Assembly (NCBI GenBank): GCA_963732875.1
Contig: CAVTBD010000002.1
Span: 992,001-1,056,000, forward strand
Length of the DNA: 64,000 nucleotides
Source: WHSO01 sp963732875
Lineage (GTDB): Bacteria; Pseudomonadota; Alphaproteobacteria; SMXQ01
Direction: 5' to 3'
The notes under the pieces are model-generated. The model was not told the DNA's origin. It ran no database searches and was given only the letters and a program-made list of their open reading frames with translations. Position numbers and translations under genes: made by a program. Numbering within the stretch: position 1 is the stretch's first letter; every line of letters starts with the position of its first letter. Positions 22,301-30,160 of this stretch are shown here, in pieces.

Positions 22301-23782
22301 ATGGCGGTACAGGAGATACGCGCGGCCTTCACCAACGCCGCGCGGCACATCGTCGACGAAGGTGAGTTTGACCTGACGAGTGTCGGCGTGGACATCGGTT
22401 CGTCCACGTCGCACCTCGTGTTTTCGCGGCTGCACATGGAATGCGTGGGCAGCCGCTACCGGATTGTCGAGCGCGAGATCATCGCCGAATCCGACATCCT
22501 GCTCACCCCCTACATCGACGGGGAGGTGATCGATTCCGATGCCCTCGGCAAGTTCATCGAGGCAAGCTACAGGAAGGCAGACCTCAAGCGCGACGCCATC
22601 GACACCGGCGCCCTGATCCTGACCGGTGTCGCGGTGCGGCGCCGCAACGCGCGCGCCATCGCCGACCTGTTCGCGTCCGAAGCCGGCAAGTTCGTCGCGG
22701 TCAGCGCCGGCGACGAACTCGAAACAACCATGGCGGCCCATGGCTCGGGCGCGGTGGCCCTGAGCCAGGAGATCGGCGGCACGGTGATGAACGTCGACGT
22801 CGGCGGCGGCACCTCCAAGATCGCCATCTGCCAGCAGGGCAAGGTGCTCGAGGTCACGGCCATCGACGTGGGTGCCCGGCTGCTCGCCATGGATCAGGCC
22901 GGCAGGATCGTGCGCATCGAGGAGGCCGCCCGCACCTATGCCAGGGAAGCCGGCGTCGCCATTGATTTCGGCACGCCGCTTTCGGACAAGGATGCCGAGG
23001 CGATCGTCGCGCGCATGATGGACCGCCTGATGGAGGTGATCGGCCTCGAGGCGCCAGCCCCCGAAAGCGAGGCGCTCTACCGCCTGCCGCCCCTCGCCTA
23101 CCGCGGCAAGGTGGACGCGGTGACGTTCTCGGGCGGCGTCTCCGAGTTCATCTATGGCCGCGCTGCCACGAGCTTCGGCGATCTCGGCGCCCTGGTGGCC
23201 AAGGCCGCACGGGCCCGCGTCGAAGCCCTGGGCCTCGCCATCCGCGAGCCGGCCGCTACCATCCGCGCCACCGTGATCGGCGCCTCCCAGTACACGGTCC
23301 AGGTTTCGGGCAACACTATCTTCATCGAGCCGACCTCGGTCGTGCCGGTGCGCAACGTTCCGGTGATCGCCCCCGAGTTCGACCTCTCCGGGGAAGAGAT
23401 CATGCCGGCCGAGGTGGACGCGGCAATCACCGCATCCCTCACGCGGCTCGATCTCGCGCACGCGCGCCAGCCGGTGGCTCTCGCCTTCAACTGGAAGGGC
23501 TCGGCGACGTTCCGCCGGCTCGACAACTTCTGCAAGGGTGCCATCGAGGGCCTGCGCGAGATCCTTGCCCAGGGCCACCCGCTGGTGCTGGTGAACGACG
23601 GCGATATCGGCGGCCTGCTTGGTCTGCACCTGACGGAAGAGATCAAGCTGGAAGGCGCCGTCGTCTCGATCGACGGCATCGAGCTCAAGGAATTCGACTA
23701 TATCGACATCGGCGAGCTGATCCCCTCCTCGGGCGCTGTCCCGGTCGTGATCAAGTCGCTGGTGTTCCCGGCCTCTGCCTGA
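22301..23782 (+). CDS. eutA: ethanolamine ammonia-lyase reactivating factor EutA-like protein
   Basis: A 493-residue actin/Hsp70-fold (ASKHA) protein. Phosphate loop 1 is VGVDIGSSTSHL (about residues 28-39) and phosphate loop 2 is NVDVGGGTSKIA (about 164-175). The ILTGVAVRRRNARAIADLF segment is characteristic of EutA. In ethanolamine metabolism EutA uses ATP to exchange damaged cobalamin from EutBC. Neither EutB nor EutC, nor any microcompartment gene, is in the window. It is co-transcribed with a bicupin. Either EutBC are elsewhere or this protein reactivates a different enzyme. Confidence 0.85.
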   Translation: MAVQEIRAAFTNAARHIVDEGEFDLTSVGVDIGSSTSHLVFSRLHMECVGSRYRIVEREIIAESDILLTPYIDGEVIDSDALGKFIEASYRKADLKRDAIDTGALILTGVAVRRRNARAIADLFASEAGKFVAVSAGDELETTMAAHGSGAVALSQEIGGTVMNVDVGGGTSKIAICQQGKVLEVTAIDVGARLLAMDQAGRIVRIEEAARTYAREAGVAIDFGTPLSDKDAEAIVARMMDRLMEVIGLEAPAPESEALYRLPPLAYRGKVDAVTFSGGVSEFIYGRAATSFGDLGALVAKAARARVEALGLAIREPAATIRATVIGASQYTVQVSGNTIFIEPTSVVPVRNVPVIAPEFDLSGEEIMPAEVDAAITASLTRLDLAHARQPVALAFNWKGSATFRRLDNFCKGAIEGLREILAQGHPLVLVNDGDIGGLLGLHLTEEIKLEGAVVSIDGIELKEFDYIDIGELIPSSGAVPVVIKSLVFPASA

Positions 23783-23817
23783 GCCCCGAACGGGAAATCG
23801 CCGGAAGAAAAGATAAA

Positions 23818-23841
23818 GGGCGCGGGGAAACCCCCGCGCCC
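23818..23841. terminator. bidirectional terminator between eutA and receptor 1
   Basis: GGGCGCGGGG (23818-23827) pairs with CCCCGCGCCC (23832-23841) in the 85 bp between convergent genes. The minus-strand transcript continues TTTATCTTTTC, a good U-tract for the receptor gene; the plus side has only CTTC. Confidence 0.8.
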
Positions 23842-23867
23842 TTCGCGCATCCGCATTCGGAAGCGGG

Positions 23868-25163
23868 TTACTTGCAGTCCATCTGACCGGCGTAGCTGCC
23901 GTTGCCTTCGTACCAAATCTTGCAGGCCATGCCGACCTTGACCGCCTTGGCCTTGGTCTTCTTGCCGCCGACCTTGACCTTGGTATAGCCGTTCGACATG
24001 CGCGACTTCTGCTTCTTGCCGTTCAGATCGAACTCGAACTTGCCCTTCTTCCCGAGCTTGGTGACGGTGCCGTCGACAATCTGCCATTTGACCTGGCGGA
24101 TTTTCGCCTTGGGATGGGCGAGCATCTCCGAGTAGCGGGCGTAGGTAGCCTTCGGAATCTTGGCGAGCCGCTCCACCACCTTGAGCACCTGGTTGCCGTC
24201 CGCGGGGCTGGACACGAGATGGAGCTTCTTCGCTTCCTCCTTGTAGCCGGGGTCCGCATGAGCCTGCATGAAGGCCGTGCGCAGGATCTTGGCACGGTCG
24301 GCCGGAATGCCCGGCGGGCCGGCGAAGGGCCGCGCCATGAAGAACGGCGTCTGCAGCAGATTGATCAGGTCGCGGTCGGAATCGGTCCGCGCGAGCTCGA
24401 GCGCCGTCGGCACGTCCGCGAAGGCGGGAAGACGGGTGGTCCGGCCGAACTGCAGCACGACGTTGATCGGGCTGTCCTTCTTCAGCCATTCGGGATGTGC
24501 CGTCTTGATTGAGGCGAAGCCCGTCATACGGCCCTGCGCCTCGCCGCGGTCGACGGCGAGATAAAGCGTGTTACCGCCGGGATAGCCGAGCAGCGGCTCG
24601 ATGTTGAGCCCCAGCACGGAGCGCAGGATGATCGGCACGTCGGTGCCGTCGGACCCCTGGGACGTGGAGGCGAAATACAGGGTCTTCTTGATCGAGCGCA
24701 GGTCGGTGACCGATTTTACGCCGGTGTCCTTGCGCACCACCATCAGGTACGCCTCTCCCTTGTAGCTCGACGCAGTACCGATCCAGGTGAACTTGAGCGG
24801 GTCGAAATGGACCCGGTGGGACTTGCCCGACAGGGCGAGGATCGGCACGCTGCGCGCGAACTCGCCGAACTCGGTGCCGTCCTTGGGCGCCTGGTTGTAG
24901 AGGTAGTTGGCCGCCGTCACGCTGCCGGCACCCGGCATGTTCTGGACGATGGTGCCGGGATTGCCCGGCAGGTACTTGCCGATGTGGCGCGCCATCTGGC
25001 GGGCATAGCGGTCGTAGCCGCCGCCGGCCGCATAGCCGACGATCACGCGGATCGTCTTTCCCTTGAAACTGACATCTGCGGCTTTGGCGCCGATCGGGGC
25101 CGCCGCCATGGCAGCCAGCGCCAACGCGGTGAGCCCGTAAAGGGGGTATCGTGATCTTTGCAT
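23868..25163 (-). CDS. Bug/TctC-type solute receptor with C-terminal Cys-pair domain (copy 1)
   Basis: 431 residues: a signal peptide (1 to about 26, ending AKAAD), a Bug core (VIVGYAAGGGYDRYAR, QNMPGAGSV) and the extra C-terminal domain (about residues 360-431; WQIVDGTVTKLGKKGKFEFD, then MSNGYTK and GMAC ... C). The tail is almost identical to that of the next gene (copy 2), so the two are recent duplicates. The start is the ATG at 25163 with GGGAG eight bases upstream. It has its own terminator, and another terminator lies upstream, so it is probably monocistronic. It would bind a small organic solute in the periplasm; no membrane partner is nearby. Confidence 0.9.
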   Translation of the reverse strand: MQRSRYPLYGLTALALAAMAAAPIGAKAADVSFKGKTIRVIVGYAAGGGYDRYARQMARHIGKYLPGNPGTIVQNMPGAGSVTAANYLYNQAPKDGTEFGEFARSVPILALSGKSHRVHFDPLKFTWIGTASSYKGEAYLMVVRKDTGVKSVTDLRSIKKTLYFASTSQGSDGTDVPIILRSVLGLNIEPLLGYPGGNTLYLAVDRGEAQGRMTGFASIKTAHPEWLKKDSPINVVLQFGRTTRLPAFADVPTALELARTDSDRDLINLLQTPFFMARPFAGPPGIPADRAKILRTAFMQAHADPGYKEEAKKLHLVSSPADGNQVLKVVERLAKIPKATYARYSEMLAHPKAKIRQVKWQIVDGTVTKLGKKGKFEFDLNGKKQKSRMSNGYTKVKVGGKKTKAKAVKVGMACKIWYEGNGSYAGQMDCK

Positions 25164-25362
25164 CTGTGTCTCCCAGTGTTGCTGATCGTCGGGGTGTCTT
25201 CGCACCCTTGACGTCGTGCCCTAATTTAAGGACGTCTCACCCTGAATATGGAAAATGCTACCGTTCCCTACCCGCATATGCCACGAAAAATATACCGGCA
25301 TGGGGGGTTATTCGGCCAAAGGGCCGGGAATTGCGGTTTTGCAGCGATGGTGTGTACGAAAA

Positions 25363-25386
25363 GGGGCGCGGATTATCCCGCGCCCC
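25363..25386 (-). terminator. Rho-independent terminator of receptor 2
   Basis: GGGGCGCGG pairs with CCGCGCCCC across a 6-base loop. On the minus-strand transcript the stem is followed by TTTTC. It lies 28 bp downstream of the copy 2 stop. Confidence 0.8.
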
Positions 25387-25414
25387 GATTCGGCTGCTAT
25401 GGACATGCGATGTG

Positions 25415-26719
25415 CTAGTGGCACTCCATCTGGCCAGCGTAGGTGTTGTTGCCTTCGTACCAGATCTTGCAGGCCATGCCGACCTTGACAGATTTGGTCT
25501 TGGCCTTCTTGCCGCCGACCATGAGCTTGGTATAGCCGTTCGACATGCGTGACTTCTGCTTCTTCCCGTTCAGGTCGAACTCGAATCGACCCTTCTTGCC
25601 GATCTTGGTGATGGTGCCGTCGACGATCTGCCAATTGACCTGGCGCGGTGCCGACTTCGGATGGGCGAGGATATTGGCGTAACGCTCGTAGAGCGGACGC
25701 GGCATCTTAGCCATCCGTGCGACAATCTGGGTGATCTTTGCGCCATCCAGCGGGCTCACGTCGATCCTGAGCTTCTCCGCCTCCTTTACATAGCCGGGAT
25801 CCCTGTGGGCGGCCATAAAACCCGCGCGCACCTCCTTGGTGACGTCCGCAGCCATGTCCGGCGGTCCCGCGAACGGCCGCGCCAGGAAGTAAGGCGCCTC
25901 CATCAGCTCGATCAGGTCGCGATCGGCCTCCGATGAGGCGAGTTCGCGGGCAGTGGGCACGTCGGGCAGGTCAGGGTGGCGCGTTTCACGCGCGAACTGG
26001 AGCAGGAACGCAACCGGGCTGTCCTTAGCGAGCCATTCACGGTGCGCCGACTTGATCGAGGAATAGCCGACCATGCGGCCGTCCATCTCGCCGCGGTCGA
26101 CAGCGAGGTAGAGGCTGTTGCCGCCGGGATAGCCGTGGACCACCTGAATGTTGAGGCCGAGCGTCTCGCGCAGCACGAGCGGCACGTCATGGCCGGTCGA
26201 GCCGAAGCCGGTGGAGGCGAACTTGAGCGACACCTTGCGGCCACGCAGGTCGCCCACCGCATGGACGCCGCTCGACTTGCGCACCGCCATCAGATAAGCG
26301 TCGTCGGCATAGGATGACGACGAGCCGATCCAGGTGAGCTTGAGCGGATCGAAGCGGATGCCGCTGGCGGCACTGCCGCCCGAAAACGCGAGCAGCGGCA
26401 GGGTGCGCGAGAACGTCGCGAACTCGGTGCCGTCCTTGGGCGCCTGCACGTAGATGTAGTTGAGCGCCCGGACCGATCCCGCACCCGTCATGTTCTGTGT
26501 GACGACCTTAGGTCTGCCCGGCATGTGCTTGCCGAGATGACGGGCCATGGTCCGGGCATAGATGTCGTAACCGCCGCCGGGTGCATAGCCGACGATCACC
26601 TTGACGGTCTTGCCCTTGAAGCTGACGTCGTCGGCCGACGCCGCCCCGGTGCCCAGCACCAGCGCAGCCGCAACGGCGAACGCGGACGGCATCCGCGCAC
26701 GGATTATTTGGATTGGCAT
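25415..26719 (-). CDS. Bug/TctC-type solute receptor with C-terminal Cys-pair domain (copy 2)
   Basis: 434 residues with a signal peptide (1 to about 28, ending ASADD), a Bug core (VIVGYAPGGGYDIYAR, QNMTGAGSV) and the C-terminal domain (WQIVDGTITKIGKKGRFEFD, MSNGYTK, GMACKIWYEG ... C). It is the closest paralogue of copy 1, both in the core (VDRGE, MARPFAGPP-like segments) and in the tail. The start is the ATG at 26719 after GGGAGG. It has its own 195-bp upstream region and terminator. The ligand is unknown. Confidence 0.9.
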   Translation of the reverse strand: MPIQIIRARMPSAFAVAAALVLGTGAASADDVSFKGKTVKVIVGYAPGGGYDIYARTMARHLGKHMPGRPKVVTQNMTGAGSVRALNYIYVQAPKDGTEFATFSRTLPLLAFSGGSAASGIRFDPLKLTWIGSSSSYADDAYLMAVRKSSGVHAVGDLRGRKVSLKFASTGFGSTGHDVPLVLRETLGLNIQVVHGYPGGNSLYLAVDRGEMDGRMVGYSSIKSAHREWLAKDSPVAFLLQFARETRHPDLPDVPTARELASSEADRDLIELMEAPYFLARPFAGPPDMAADVTKEVRAGFMAAHRDPGYVKEAEKLRIDVSPLDGAKITQIVARMAKMPRPLYERYANILAHPKSAPRQVNWQIVDGTITKIGKKGRFEFDLNGKKQKSRMSNGYTKLMVGGKKAKTKSVKVGMACKIWYEGNNTYAGQMECH

Positions 26720-26859
26720 GTCTGCCTCCCTCGTGTGAACGAGGCCACATACCCCTTCTTGTCCGGAGGGCTTCAACGGCCTCGGAGCCTGTGGAGACGC
26801 GATGCTAGCCTTCAACAGTGGGGCGATCAATGCCGCCGCGACGGCGCGGCCTGATGCAC

Positions 26860-26898
26860 AAAAAAAACGGCGGGACCCGCCGAAGCGGGCGCCCGCCG
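26860..26898 (-). terminator. Rho-independent terminator of receptor 3
   Basis: On the minus-strand transcript CGGCGGG ... CCCGCCG encloses an inner CCCGC-TTCG-GCGGG hairpin and is followed by eight T residues. This is the clearest intrinsic terminator in the receptor region. Confidence 0.9.
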
Positions 26899-26918
26899 AC
26901 CGGTAGCGCGCAAGCCAC

Positions 26919-28163
26919 CTAGTTCTTGCAATCCACCCGCTTGGCCTCCTTGCCGGGACCCGGGTAGGTAAAGATGCAGGTCATCCCCGTCTTGATGGCT
27001 TTTCTCTTCGCCATCTTGCCGTCGATCGTGATCGTGGTTCGGGAGCCGGATACCTTGGTGCCGACGTTCTTTCCCCGGTACTTGATGAAAAGCTCGCGCC
27101 CGCCGCCCTTGATCATGCTGATCGGCCCCTGGTGCTTGACCATCTCGACCTTGACGCTGGCGAGTTGCTTGAGCATCGCCACGATCTCCGGCGGCTGGTC
27201 CATCAGATCGACGACCATTTTCTGGACGTCCTCGCCGTAGGCGGGCTCGATGCCGCGCCCGGCCTTGGCGGCGGCTTCCTTAAGCGGCTTGCTTTCGAGC
27301 GCTTCCTTGAACGCGGTCCTGAGCGCCGTGAGGCGGTCGGCGGGAATGCCCGGCGGCCCCGCCGTGATGCGCGACAGCTCGCCCATGGACGCCATCAGGC
27401 GGATGATCGACTTCGCCCGCGGCGTCTTGGCATAGTCCACCGCGTTCGCGACCCCCGGCCCGGGATGCCCGCCCACAATCATGACCGTACGGATCTGGCC
27501 GGCACGCGCGTAGGTCTCGGCCGAATCCTCGCCGCCCATCAGCACGTCGACCTCACCGCGCATCATCGCCAGGGCCGACTGGGAGCCTGAATAGCCGGTG
27601 ATGATCTTGTGCGGAATCTGGAACGCCGCCGCGATCATGAAGGAATCGGTGTACGACCCGGACCCGACACCGGAGGCCGAAAACTTCACCGGGCGCTTGC
27701 TGTGCAGTATGTCGTCGAAGGTCTTATAGTCGGACTTCTTGCCGACCGACATGACGCGGCGCTCCGAAGATACCTTGCCGATCCACGACATCTTGGCGAG
27801 ATCGAACTTGATGCCCTTCTTGCCGATCAGTTGCGAATAGGCCAACCCGGTCGAGAAGTTGCCGACGGTGAGCCCGTTGGGCTTGGCGTTGTAGATCAGG
27901 TTCGCGCCGATGATATGGCCGGCGCCGGGCCGGTTCTTCACCACGAAAGTCGAGCCCGGGAGCATGCCCTCCATGTTATGGGAAACGAGACGCCCCCAGT
28001 AGTCATGGCCGCCGCCAGGCGCCGTCGCGACGATCCACTCGACCTTCTTGCCGTCGAAATACGCTTTGCCCTTTTCGGCCGCCGCGGCATCGGTCGCCCC
28101 GACCACCAGGACAACGGCAGCCGCGACCGCGACGGCCCTACCGTTGATCACAGAATGGTTCAT
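26919..28163 (-). CDS. Bug/TctC-type solute receptor with C-terminal Cys-pair domain (copy 3)
   Basis: 414 residues: a signal peptide (1 to about 29), a divergent Bug core (WIVATAPGGGHDYWGR, KNRPGAGH) and the C-terminal domain (about residues 345-414; GGGRELFIKYRGK, VSGSRTTITIDGKMAKRKAI, GMTC ... C). The core differs clearly from copies 1 and 2, while the tail keeps the same motifs, which argues that the tail is a module in its own right. The start is the ATG at 28163. The AT-rich upstream region with ATTATATG (minus strand, near 28210) may hold its promoter. The ligand is unknown. Confidence 0.88.
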   Translation of the reverse strand: MNHSVINGRAVAVAAAVVLVVGATDAAAAEKGKAYFDGKKVEWIVATAPGGGHDYWGRLVSHNMEGMLPGSTFVVKNRPGAGHIIGANLIYNAKPNGLTVGNFSTGLAYSQLIGKKGIKFDLAKMSWIGKVSSERRVMSVGKKSDYKTFDDILHSKRPVKFSASGVGSGSYTDSFMIAAAFQIPHKIITGYSGSQSALAMMRGEVDVLMGGEDSAETYARAGQIRTVMIVGGHPGPGVANAVDYAKTPRAKSIIRLMASMGELSRITAGPPGIPADRLTALRTAFKEALESKPLKEAAAKAGRGIEPAYGEDVQKMVVDLMDQPPEIVAMLKQLASVKVEMVKHQGPISMIKGGGRELFIKYRGKNVGTKVSGSRTTITIDGKMAKRKAIKTGMTCIFTYPGPGKEAKRVDCKN

Positions 28164-28335
28164 CTTTGCCTCCCGGACTTGTTTTACGGGGGCGCCCCGA
28201 AGCGACTGCATATAATGTTATTTAAAGGGGTACGCACCCCTGCCTTGTGAGACAAGGCTAGCCGCTCGGGAGCGGGGGTTCAACCCAAGAAGATGGCGGG
28301 CCGGAAAGGCCACCCAAGTTACTGATAAATATATA

Positions 28336-28527
28336 CTATATACAATCTATCTGCGTCACCTCGGCGCCCGGTCCGGGGGAGGTCACGGTGCAGGTCTGAG
28401 CGACCTTGAAGGCATCCCGTTTGGCCTCTTTGCCCCCATCAGGATGACCGTGCGCGAGCCGGAGATATTGGTGGAAACGTCCTTCCCGCCATGCCGGAAG
28501 ACGATCTCGCGCCCGGCCTTGGCGGCA
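28336..28527 (-). pseudogene. remnant of the receptor C-terminal Cys-pair domain
   Basis: Directly after the stop of the hydrolase gene, in another frame, about 60 codons encode AAAKAGREIVFRHGGKDVS, then NISGSRTVILMG. After a one-base shift in a run of five Gs near 28437, they continue GKEAKRDAFKV, TCTVTSPGPGAEV, IDCI and the stop at 28336-28338. This matches the C-terminal domain of the neighbouring receptors motif for motif (GRE, GK, SGSRT, AKR, T-C, PGPG, D-C), closest to copy 3. It has no start and no receptor core in front. It looks like the tail of a fifth receptor whose body was lost, or a detached duplicate. It is not part of the hydrolase frame. Confidence 0.7.
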
Positions 28528-28528
28528 G

Positions 28529-29779
28529 CTACTTCTTGTAGGGCGTGATGTTGGGCTTGCCGGCGGCGTCGATGTACCACAGCTCCGACTTCATGGACTT
28601 GCCGTCGACCCGGTCGCGCATCCAGTCGAACATCATGGTCTCGCGGTTCTCGCCGTTGGCGGCCGCCGGCCCGCCCTTGATCGAATGGTTGGCGCTCTCG
28701 TAGACCACCAGCCGCTTGGGCGCCTTGATCTGCTCGAACAGCCTGTAGGTGTGCTCGACCGGCGACAGCTGGTCGTCCTCGCCCGCCACGATCATGTAGG
28801 GGCACTTGACCTTGGGTGCGATCTTGCGCAGGTCGAAGCCCTTCACGAAGGTGTCGAACTTGGCCTCGTCCTCGAACCCGCACATGAACATGAAGCGCAC
28901 CTTGAAGGTGGGCGAGGCCGTGTTGAAGATGGTGTGGGCGCCGGGCTCCTGGCAGATGCCGGTGGCGCTCACGCCCTTGATGCGGTTGCCGAGCGCCGCC
29001 GCCGCCTGGGTGCCGAAATAGGTGCCGAAGCTTGAGCCGCGGATGACGATACGGTCCGGGTCGATCTCGGGCTGGTCGCACAGCCAGTCGACCGCCGCCA
29101 CGCCCGCCGTCTGGAACGCCGTCGGATTGAGATAGATGCCGCGGCCCGGGCATTCGCCCTGCCCCGGCCCGTCGAGGGCCAGCACCGCCATGCCGCGCTC
29201 GATCGCGGGATCGCCGTACATGGCGACCATGTTCTCCTTGGAGCCGTCCATGCCGCCGGTCACGAGGATGCACGGGAAGCGCTCGCCCTTGGCGGGCTGG
29301 TGCGGCAGGTGCAGGTAGGCGGGCATGCTTTTGCCGCGGCTGAACGGGATATCCACGCGCCGGACCGGACGCGGTGCATACTTCATGTATTTGGCGAAGG
29401 TGGCGTTCATGCGTTCCTCGAGCTCGGCCACCGTGTCGTCGTAGTCGAAATAGGGCCACTGCGCCGAGGCATAGAGCAGCGAGGCTATGATGTACTGCTC
29501 GCGCGCCGAGACCAGGCGCTTGTCCTTCTCGAACGCCCGGGCATGGGCCTCCACCCTGCGGCCCTGGCGCGTGAACTCGGGGCCGATGTCGTTGAACTTC
29601 TTCATCCGGCCCATGGCCGAGCGGAACGCCGCCACGCCCTCGGGACCGCCGCGGCCGCCCTTGGACTGGGCGCGGCCCTGGTCCCATTCCGGGCCGATGG
29701 TCGCGATCACGGCATCGAGCAGCCAACGCTGCTCCTGCCAGCGGCGGGTGCGGCGTTCAACCTGGAAGCGCTTTTTCAT
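28529..29779 (-). CDS. alpha/beta hydrolase (FrsA / pseudooxynicotine-hydrolase-like)
   Basis: 416 residues: an N-terminal helical cap (about 1-140) followed by an alpha/beta-hydrolase core. The likely nucleophile is S250 in RGSSFGTYFG; the acid lies in GEDDQLSP and the His in SANHSIKGG. Architecture and length match the family of 2,6-dihydroxypseudooxynicotine hydrolase and related C-C or ester hydrolases. In this neighbourhood it may hydrolyse a ring-cleavage product, but the substrate is unproven. No signal peptide, so cytoplasmic. Its stop is immediately followed by the receptor-tail remnant. Confidence 0.87.
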   Translation of the reverse strand: MKKRFQVERRTRRWQEQRWLLDAVIATIGPEWDQGRAQSKGGRGGPEGVAAFRSAMGRMKKFNDIGPEFTRQGRRVEAHARAFEKDKRLVSAREQYIIASLLYASAQWPYFDYDDTVAELEERMNATFAKYMKYAPRPVRRVDIPFSRGKSMPAYLHLPHQPAKGERFPCILVTGGMDGSKENMVAMYGDPAIERGMAVLALDGPGQGECPGRGIYLNPTAFQTAGVAAVDWLCDQPEIDPDRIVIRGSSFGTYFGTQAAAALGNRIKGVSATGICQEPGAHTIFNTASPTFKVRFMFMCGFEDEAKFDTFVKGFDLRKIAPKVKCPYMIVAGEDDQLSPVEHTYRLFEQIKAPKRLVVYESANHSIKGGPAAANGENRETMMFDWMRDRVDGKSMKSELWYIDAAGKPNITPYKK

Positions 29780-30160
29780 GGATCTCCCTCGTTCGTCGGG
29801 CGGGGGGTGGCGCGCGACGCCCCGCCGCCCCGCGGCCGGCCGTCACGGCATTCGCCCCCTTGTTATTGGTGCATGTGACGGTCGCCACTGTGGCCGAGCC
29901 CAGCAATGCCTGTCAATCATGGCAGCCATGATGTAATTCGAAAAACCGAGCGATTGTGCTGCTTTGGCGGCACGTCGAGCGCGCTTGCCGGGATGCCGTT
30001 GCACCAGTTTGTGCTTGCCTCCTCAGGTATCCGTGGGTGCATTATCCCGCCCCGGCAGACAAACGCCGGCATAGTCCCAGGTGCGGCAACAAGCAGGCTT
30101 CCGATTCGGCCTCCGACGTTCCTTCATCGCCTTCCCGGCACACGCCCCGAACACCCCCCC
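29780..30160. other. intergenic region between divergent hydrolase and kup genes, with a perfect 17-bp palindrome
   Basis: About 380 bases hold the promoters of both flanking genes; I see no coding frame worth calling. Bases 29916-29932 form a perfect odd-centred palindrome, ATCATGGCAGCCATGAT, about 230 bp upstream of kup. Its 13-bp core recurs at 35034-35046. A regulator-binding site is possible but unproven. Confidence 0.45.

Noticed and set aside
28336..29779. Fusion of the hydrolase with a receptor tail domain
   Set aside because: The tail is in a different frame and follows the hydrolase stop codon; the hydrolase is complete without it.
6328..30160. Genomic island or transposon carrying the catabolic region
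   Set aside because: No integrase, transposase, terminal repeats or tRNA-derived direct repeat was seen. Composition resembles the flanks by eye, so transfer cannot be argued from this window.
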